Shown here: in pieces, positions 6,497-10,963 of the stretch
Layout: every line of letters starts with the position of its first letter
Position numbering within the stretch: position 1 is the stretch's first letter
The notes under the pieces: model-generated
Database searches by the model: none
What the model saw: the letters and a program-made list of their open reading frames with translations, nothing else
What the model was told of the DNA's origin: nothing
Assembly: GCA_035406685.1 (NCBI GenBank)
Contig: DAONLM010000096.1
Coordinates: 1 to 10,963, forward strand
Source: DAONLM01 sp035406685
Lineage (GTDB): Bacteria; Spirochaetota; GWE2-31-10; MWDO01
Direction of reading: 5' to 3'
DNA length: 10,963 nt
Program-made: the position numbers and the translations under genes

Positions 6497-7598
6497 ATTC
6501 TAATATAAAATCCTTAATTCCATTAAAAATTGCGGTTGCTATTTTAGACAAATATGAATATTTTGTCAATCTTATTGCTTCATATTTATTAGAATTAAAT
6601 CCAATTTCTACTAAAACTGCTGGCATTATTGATTTTTTTATAACAAAGTATGTCTCTTCTTTGGTTCCTCTATTAACAGAGACATCCCCTATCTCTTTTT
6701 CAAGATTATCCTGAATTTTTTTTGCCAGTTTTTTTGATTCATAGTATATCTCATCCTGTAGCATTGAATTTATCACATTCTCAACATCTTTGTATTCTGA
6801 TACCTCTCCTTTCTTTATAACATCCCTTTTATAATTTGAGGTTAAATACCATGTCTCAAAGCCATAACTTTTTGTGGATAGTGAGGAGTTAACATGAATT
6901 GAGATAAAGAGAGTATCCCCATATTTTTCATAAATAGAATTTGCTATTTTTGCTCTATTCTCTAATGAGATAAAAATATCAGAACTTCTTGTTAATATTA
7001 TCTTTTTGTCTGTAAAATTCTTTTTTAATAATTCATATAAAATTAAGCCACATCTTAATACTATATCCTTTTCCTTTATTTCATCATATCCCACTGCTCC
7101 TGGGTCTTTGCCACCATGACCAGGATCTATTATGATTGCATAAATTTTCCTTTTATCTTTCTTTTCTATTTTAGTGATATTTTGATTGTCATTGGATGAA
7201 TCAAGAATATTTTTTATCTCTCTATCCATTTTGTAGTCTGTATCAAGATCTTTTTTTATATTTGCAATTTCATTTTCCGAGAGATTAAAAAGATAGTCAT
7301 CTCCACCAAAATATTTTACTATTAAATTTATTGCACTTGAAGGTATAAGATATTCACCTATTTCTGATTTCACAAAGTCTTTTATAAAATATTTTTTGTT
7401 ATTTATAAATATATAGTTTGAATTTAGGACAATAAGAGCAGTTTTGTCATTTTTTTTTAGATATAATAGACTTCTAATATTATCATATTCAACATCTAAT
7501 TTAAATTCTGATATAATATTGTTAATAGAATAGTAATTTTCTGAAAAGATATAAGAGATAATAACTATATTTATTATGATAAGGATATTCTTTTTCAA
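6480..7598 (-). CDS. Periplasmic N-acetylmuramoyl-L-alanine amidase (Amidase_3, AmiC/CwlB type)
   Basis: This zinc amidase should cut the bond between N-acetylmuramic acid and L-alanine in peptidoglycan, typically during cell separation. Residues 1-19 form a signal peptide or anchor. Residues 25-115 form a beta-rich domain resembling the copper-amine-oxidase N-like (stalk) domain. A charged linker leads to the catalytic domain (152-366). Zinc ligands are His161 (DPGHGGKDPGA), Glu176 (EKDIVL) and His235 (FISIHVNSS). The catalytic Glu331 lies in VLVEIGFNSN. TRSSD (203-207) and YGFETWYL (245-252) are also family-typical. A charged segment at 253-285 lies where the regulatory helix of E. coli AmiC-type enzymes is placed, so partner-controlled activity is possible. 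The start is TTG. It is accepted because it keeps the signal sequence and has GGAG eight bases ahead. The gene follows the DUF748 stop by five bases and overlaps the GerMN gene. The function is secure; amiC would be a reasonable name but orthology is not shown. Confidence 0.93.
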   Translation of the reverse strand: MKKNILIIINIVIISYIFSENYYSINNIISEFKLDVEYDNIRSLLYLKKNDKTALIVLNSNYIFINNKKYFIKDFVKSEIGEYLIPSSAINLIVKYFGGDDYLFNLSENEIANIKKDLDTDYKMDREIKNILDSSNDNQNITKIEKKDKRKIYAIIIDPGHGGKDPGAVGYDEIKEKDIVLRCGLILYELLKKNFTDKKIILTRSSDIFISLENRAKIANSIYEKYGDTLFISIHVNSSLSTKSYGFETWYLTSNYKRDVIKKGEVSEYKDVENVINSMLQDEIYYESKKLAKKIQDNLEKEIGDVSVNRGTKEETYFVIKKSIMPAVLVEIGFNSNKYEAIRLTKYSYLSKIATAIFNGIKDFILEYEKSN

Positions 7599-7603
7599 TA
7601 TTG

Positions 7604-10600
7604 TTACTCCATTTTTTCAGCACTTAGAATAACGGCTAAACTATTACCAACCCCTTTTATGTAAGGATTTTCGTATATATTTGTCTCTGTGATAACTATT
7701 CTATCCTCAGAAATATTGTAATTCTCCATTAAAAATTCTTTTATTTTTTTTATACGAGCATAAGACAATGAATAGAAATGCGAATCATTTAATTCTATCA
7801 CGCTTAGAATCAATCTTTTCAATTCGTTATTCGATATATTTTCAGTTAATTCTCTATTATATAATTCATTATAAATCTTTTTTAATACTTCGAATTCTTC
7901 TGGGCTATCCTCTTTGACTTCTTTTTCACTATAAAGAAGAATTTTATCATCTAATATTTTTCTTTTTAGATATTCCGAATCCTTTGTTTTATCGACATAT
8001 CCTTCTATTATAAAGAATTTATTTTTATCTTTAAATCTATTTTTCATCTCATTTGAGATCAATGTATCAATATTAGAAGTAGGTTCATCTCTTCCTGCTT
8101 TAAAATATATTATATCAATTGTCCCATCTTTTTTAAAATCTCTTATATTTACGTTTGAAAGTCCCTTTTGAGAGTTGTCAAGAATATCATAGAATATATT
8201 AAAAAATATCTCCCTGAAATCAATATTTGGTTCCCCCCATTTACCTTGAATTGGGACATTTAAGCTAATGTTTCCTTTATCATCCTCTATTATTGTTACT
8301 ATTTTTGATAAATCGCTTTTTTTCTTTGAAGTTGTTTTTGTAATCCTTAAATTATTTAATTTTAGTCTTACCTCTGCATTAAGATTGTTTTCTTTTATTT
8401 CAAATGGAATTTCAAGATTAAGAATACCAGAATTTATTTTGTATCCAAGATATTTATTAAAATATGGGCTAAATTGAGAGACAAGAAGATCTTTGGTATT
8501 TAGACTTCCCTTGACTTTTATTGGACTTAACATACTATTTATCATGATCGGATTACGATTGTTTATAATGCCAGTAATGTTTATTTCCCCTTCTGGATAT
8601 ACAAAAGATGGAAAATTCTTGATTTCTCCTTCGATTCTTGAGATATCAATTTTAAAAATTTCATCAAGAGAATAGTCAGTAAATTCTATTCTACCATTTT
8701 TGAATTTTATATTATCTATATTTAGTTTTATATCATCATCCTCTTTTTTAAAACTTATTTCATTAAATGATAGAAGATAGAGTTTTTTATCTTTTTTAAT
8801 ATCAATTACAATATATGGTGAGTTTGCCTCAATTGAGTTTATATTTACAATAATCGGAAACATTTGAAAGTTATGAACAGATATAAAACTATCTGCTAAT
8901 TTAAAGACTGGCCTATTTTCTACATTCACAATGAATGAACTAATATTAAGATTTCCACCTGCCATTATTTTTTTACTGTTTTGATTCAATTCTAATTTTA
9001 TATTTGAATTTAAGCCGACTAATATTGCATTAAAATTTTTATCTTTTGATATATAATTAGCTTTTATATTGTTTATATTGATATTTTCATTGATTTGAAT
9101 TAATTTTTCTTTTTTTTCATTTGTTTTTTCAATGAAGTTTATCTTGTTTTCTGAAAGACTAAAATTTATATTTTTTATTAGGGAGCCTTTTTTGTCTACT
9201 GGAATTGTCCCATCCTTTATTTCTAAATATTTAAATGAGATCAGTTTTTCTTTTGTATTAAAATCATTTAAGTGAAATTTTATATTTTCTGCCCCTAAAT
9301 TATTTTTATACTCCTCTATTTTTATATAAAAATTTTCTATTTCTGCTTCACCATTTATTTTAAATTCTTTATCGATGTAAGAGAATTGTCCCATAAATGT
9401 TTTTATTTTAGCACTTTCAAGATTATTAAAAATATTTTTTAGAAATAACAACTTTTCTAAATAAATATTTTTTGTTTCAATATATTCTAAACTAATATCG
9501 ATTTTTTTGAGATTAAAATTGCCTTTAATCTTACAATTTTCAATGACATTCTTTAATATGAATTCTGTATCGAAATAAAAATTATTACTATCATAAGTAT
9601 TAAAATCTTTGATATTTAGATTATTTATATTAAAATTCAGGATGTCTTTGTTAAAATTGTCATAAATAATCAATTTTGTGTTATTGGCATTGAAATTTTT
9701 AGTATTAAATTTAAAAATATTTTTTGTTTTAAAACTTGATTTTTTAAAGAAAATAGATGGATTTTTTTCATCCAGTATTAGATTAATACTTCCATTTTTA
9801 ACATTTAGATTTTCAAGAATTAAATTATTATTAAAAATATCATAATCTCTTATTTCTGATATAGCATTGACTCTATCAATAAATATTTTTTTGGCATTTG
9901 TGTCATATAATACTAAATTTTGCACACTAATATTACCATTTATTCTAAATTCTGGCCTTTTATTTTTATATGATTTAAATATAAGGTTTAATCTTGTATT
10001 AACTATTCCAGAAACAATCTTTATGCCGGCAATATCTGGTATAAAAGGGGATATCTCATTCAGGTTAAAATCTTTTAACTCAGCATCAAATTTATTTACA
10101 AGAAAACCTTTGATTATTTCTGTTTTACCATTTATCTTAAACTCTCTATCAAATATTTTGCCATAGATTACTGGATTTAATTCAATATTTTTGGCACTTC
10201 TTATTCCGGGTAATATAATAGTAATATCTTTTGCAACAGGTTTGAATTTATTGTTTTCAAAAAGATTAATTTTACCATCATTTATTTCAAGATGTTCTAT
10301 TGTAATTGGAATGTTGAAATTTGTCTTACTTTTTTCTTTTTTTTCAATATTAAGATATTCTGGGAGAGAGTATTGATTCTTTTCTTTTTTAAAAAATATA
10401 ACTGGTTTTATTATTTTAATATAAGAGATTGTTGGCTTAAGTTGTAATAATTTTATATAGTCAAAATCTATCACTATTTTTTCAAAATATAGGAGTTCTA
10501 AGTTTTTATCTTTTAGAGATAGATTTTCTATCTCTAAATACAATTTATGAGGAAGATATTTTAGTTTTGAAAAAGATAGATCTCTTTTAAAGAATTTTTT

Positions 10601-10726
10601 TACAAAAAATGGGGAATTGTATATTAATATAATTGGTATTGAGTTTATAATAACAAATAGGAGTATAAAAAATAATAATATTTTCAAAAATATTTTTTTG
10701 TTTTTTTTTGGTTTATCTTTTTCCAT
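7604..10726 (-). CDS. AsmA/DUF748-family envelope protein with OmpA-like C-terminal region
   Basis: This is a 1040-residue protein of the AsmA/TamB/YhdP-like superfamily. Members span the periplasm as long beta-grooves, and several are implicated in moving phospholipids to the outer membrane. A Lys-rich N-terminus and one membrane helix (about 12-35) anchor it to the inner membrane. The typical AsmA opening follows, about 50-125: FSKLKYLPHKLYLEIENLSL, a strand running to the KPVIFFKK segment, then SLPEYLNIE. From about 140 to 780 it is almost entirely alternating short amphipathic strands rich in Asn, Lys and Ile. Near 830, ISLNVPIQGKWGEPNIDF matches the LPVxGxxxxP segment of DUF748. The last 172 residues (from about 869) have an OmpA-like arrangement: FFIIEGYVDKTKD, then the helix SYARIKKIKEFL and RIVIT. 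It is first in an operon with the amidase and GerMN genes. There is no Shine-Dalgarno, and the start may be leaderless. The superfamily is confident; the cargo is unknown. Confidence 0.82.
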   Translation of the reverse strand: MEKDKPKKNKKIFLKILLFFILLFVIINSIPIILIYNSPFFVKKFFKRDLSFSKLKYLPHKLYLEIENLSLKDKNLELLYFEKIVIDFDYIKLLQLKPTISYIKIIKPVIFFKKEKNQYSLPEYLNIEKKEKSKTNFNIPITIEHLEINDGKINLFENNKFKPVAKDITIILPGIRSAKNIELNPVIYGKIFDREFKINGKTEIIKGFLVNKFDAELKDFNLNEISPFIPDIAGIKIVSGIVNTRLNLIFKSYKNKRPEFRINGNISVQNLVLYDTNAKKIFIDRVNAISEIRDYDIFNNNLILENLNVKNGSINLILDEKNPSIFFKKSSFKTKNIFKFNTKNFNANNTKLIIYDNFNKDILNFNINNLNIKDFNTYDSNNFYFDTEFILKNVIENCKIKGNFNLKKIDISLEYIETKNIYLEKLLFLKNIFNNLESAKIKTFMGQFSYIDKEFKINGEAEIENFYIKIEEYKNNLGAENIKFHLNDFNTKEKLISFKYLEIKDGTIPVDKKGSLIKNINFSLSENKINFIEKTNEKKEKLIQINENININNIKANYISKDKNFNAILVGLNSNIKLELNQNSKKIMAGGNLNISSFIVNVENRPVFKLADSFISVHNFQMFPIIVNINSIEANSPYIVIDIKKDKKLYLLSFNEISFKKEDDDIKLNIDNIKFKNGRIEFTDYSLDEIFKIDISRIEGEIKNFPSFVYPEGEINITGIINNRNPIMINSMLSPIKVKGSLNTKDLLVSQFSPYFNKYLGYKINSGILNLEIPFEIKENNLNAEVRLKLNNLRITKTTSKKKSDLSKIVTIIEDDKGNISLNVPIQGKWGEPNIDFREIFFNIFYDILDNSQKGLSNVNIRDFKKDGTIDIIYFKAGRDEPTSNIDTLISNEMKNRFKDKNKFFIIEGYVDKTKDSEYLKRKILDDKILLYSEKEVKEDSPEEFEVLKKIYNELYNRELTENISNNELKRLILSVIELNDSHFYSLSYARIKKIKEFLMENYNISEDRIVITETNIYENPYIKGVGNSLAVILSAEKME
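7607..7610 (-). promoter_or_regulatory. Ribosome binding site supporting the TTG start of the amidase
   Basis: GGAG overlaps the final codons of the upstream DUF748 gene (Met-Glu-stop, ATGGAGTAA). It lies eight bases before TTG at 7598, so termination of one gene places ribosomes at the start of the next. Confidence 0.7.
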
Positions 10727-10736
10727 ATTTGTAAAT

Positions 10737-10765
10737 ATAATATAATTAATAACTATTTATTGCAA
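10737..10765 (-). promoter_or_regulatory. Candidate sigma-70 promoter of the DUF748-amidase-GerMN operon
   Basis: On the minus strand TTGCAA (10765-10760, four of six matches) is separated by 17 bp from TATTAT (10742-10737, five of six). Only ten bases lie between the -10 box and the ATG at 10726, so transcription would begin about 3-5 bases before the start codon. That agrees with the absence of any Shine-Dalgarno there. The region is almost pure A/T, so chance matches are possible. Confidence 0.45.
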
Positions 10766-10881
10766 AATATTTTACCAATTATTTATATTGATAGTAAAGA
10801 ATTTTTTATAGGATTTAGTTGTCTTCAACATTTAGCTGTTTCTAAATTTTATGAGAAGTTTGGATTTTTACTATTTTATTT
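10766..10881. other. AT-rich intergenic stretch with small inverted repeats
   Basis: No gene is supported here. ATTTAG occurs at 10813-10818 and 10830-10835, and either copy can pair with CTAAAT at 10842-10847. A short GTTG-TCTT-CAAC hairpin lies at 10818-10829. These could form weak structures at the end of an upstream transcript, but none has the G-C stem and U-tract of a terminator. Confidence 0.3.
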
Positions 10882-10963
10882 TTAGGCAACTTTTTTAATT
10901 TTTTTCTTAAATTTTGTAAAGGATTTTTTCATAAATTTTGTGATTAATATATAGAAAATAATT
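10882..10963 (-). CDS. Possible 3' end of an unidentified minus-strand gene
   Basis: A minus-strand frame is open from the window edge to TAA at 10884-10882. It encodes about 26 residues ending MKKSFTKFKKKIKKVA. A hydrophobic stretch (IIFYILITKF) followed by a Lys-rich tail would suit the cytoplasmic end of a membrane protein. The frame is too short to exclude chance, and I recognise no family. If real, the gene lies upstream of the DUF748 operon in the same orientation, with about 155 bases between them. Confidence 0.25.
   Translation of the reverse strand, partial: IIFYILITKFMKKSFTKFKKKIKKVA

Noticed and set aside
8268..10376. Several plus-strand open frames of 60-99 codons inside the DUF748 gene
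   Set aside because: All lie antisense to a continuous 1040-codon frame with family features. Antisense of Asn/Lys/Ile codons in AT-rich DNA readily stays open.

Overview
The window is a very AT-rich stretch of bacterial chromosome with six complete protein genes. It most likely comes from a spirochete. The strongest evidence is a well-conserved FlaA, the periplasmic flagellar sheath protein found only in spirochetes. The codon usage (Lys, Asn and Ile rich, A/T in third position) and the double-membrane envelope genes agree with this. I cannot name the genus; any low-GC spirochete lineage would fit. I see no rRNA, tRNA, CRISPR array, prophage or intact transposase.

Layout. Bases 1-128 are a leader with an 11-bp direct repeat and a candidate promoter. 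A plus-strand pair follows: a membrane-anchored PknB-type Ser/Thr protein kinase (129-2090) and mutS2 (2071-4428), overlapping by 20 bp. A strong hairpin at 4457-4486, with U-tracts on both strands, separates this pair from the convergent flaA gene (4506-5717, minus). flaA is monocistronic. It has a consensus sigma-70 promoter (5814-5843), a structured leader of about 90 nt and a strong Shine-Dalgarno sequence, the profile of an abundant structural protein. Upstream of it, also on the minus strand, is a tight three-gene envelope operon read from 10726 down to 5915. It encodes a 1040-residue AsmA/DUF748-type protein, a periplasmic N-acetylmuramoyl-L-alanine amidase (TTG start) and a small membrane-anchored GerMN-domain protein. 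The AsmA-like gene seems to be transcribed almost leaderless. The last 237 bases are mostly non-coding and may hold the 3' end of another minus-strand gene.

How the genes work together. The kinase and MutS2 are co-transcribed and probably translationally coupled, but no shared function is established. The minus-strand operon makes sense as an envelope module: probable lipid transfer or outer-membrane homeostasis (AsmA/DUF748), peptidoglycan cleavage (amidase) and a possible peptidoglycan-associated partner (GerMN). FlaA coats the periplasmic flagella in the same compartment. The region reads mainly as ordinary core spirochete genome. The points most worth a second look are the GerMN-amidase-DUF748 linkage, the novel extracytoplasmic half of the kinase, the alternative 5' hairpins of the flaA mRNA, and the transposon-end-like repeat at the left edge. 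I found no convincing new multi-gene system.
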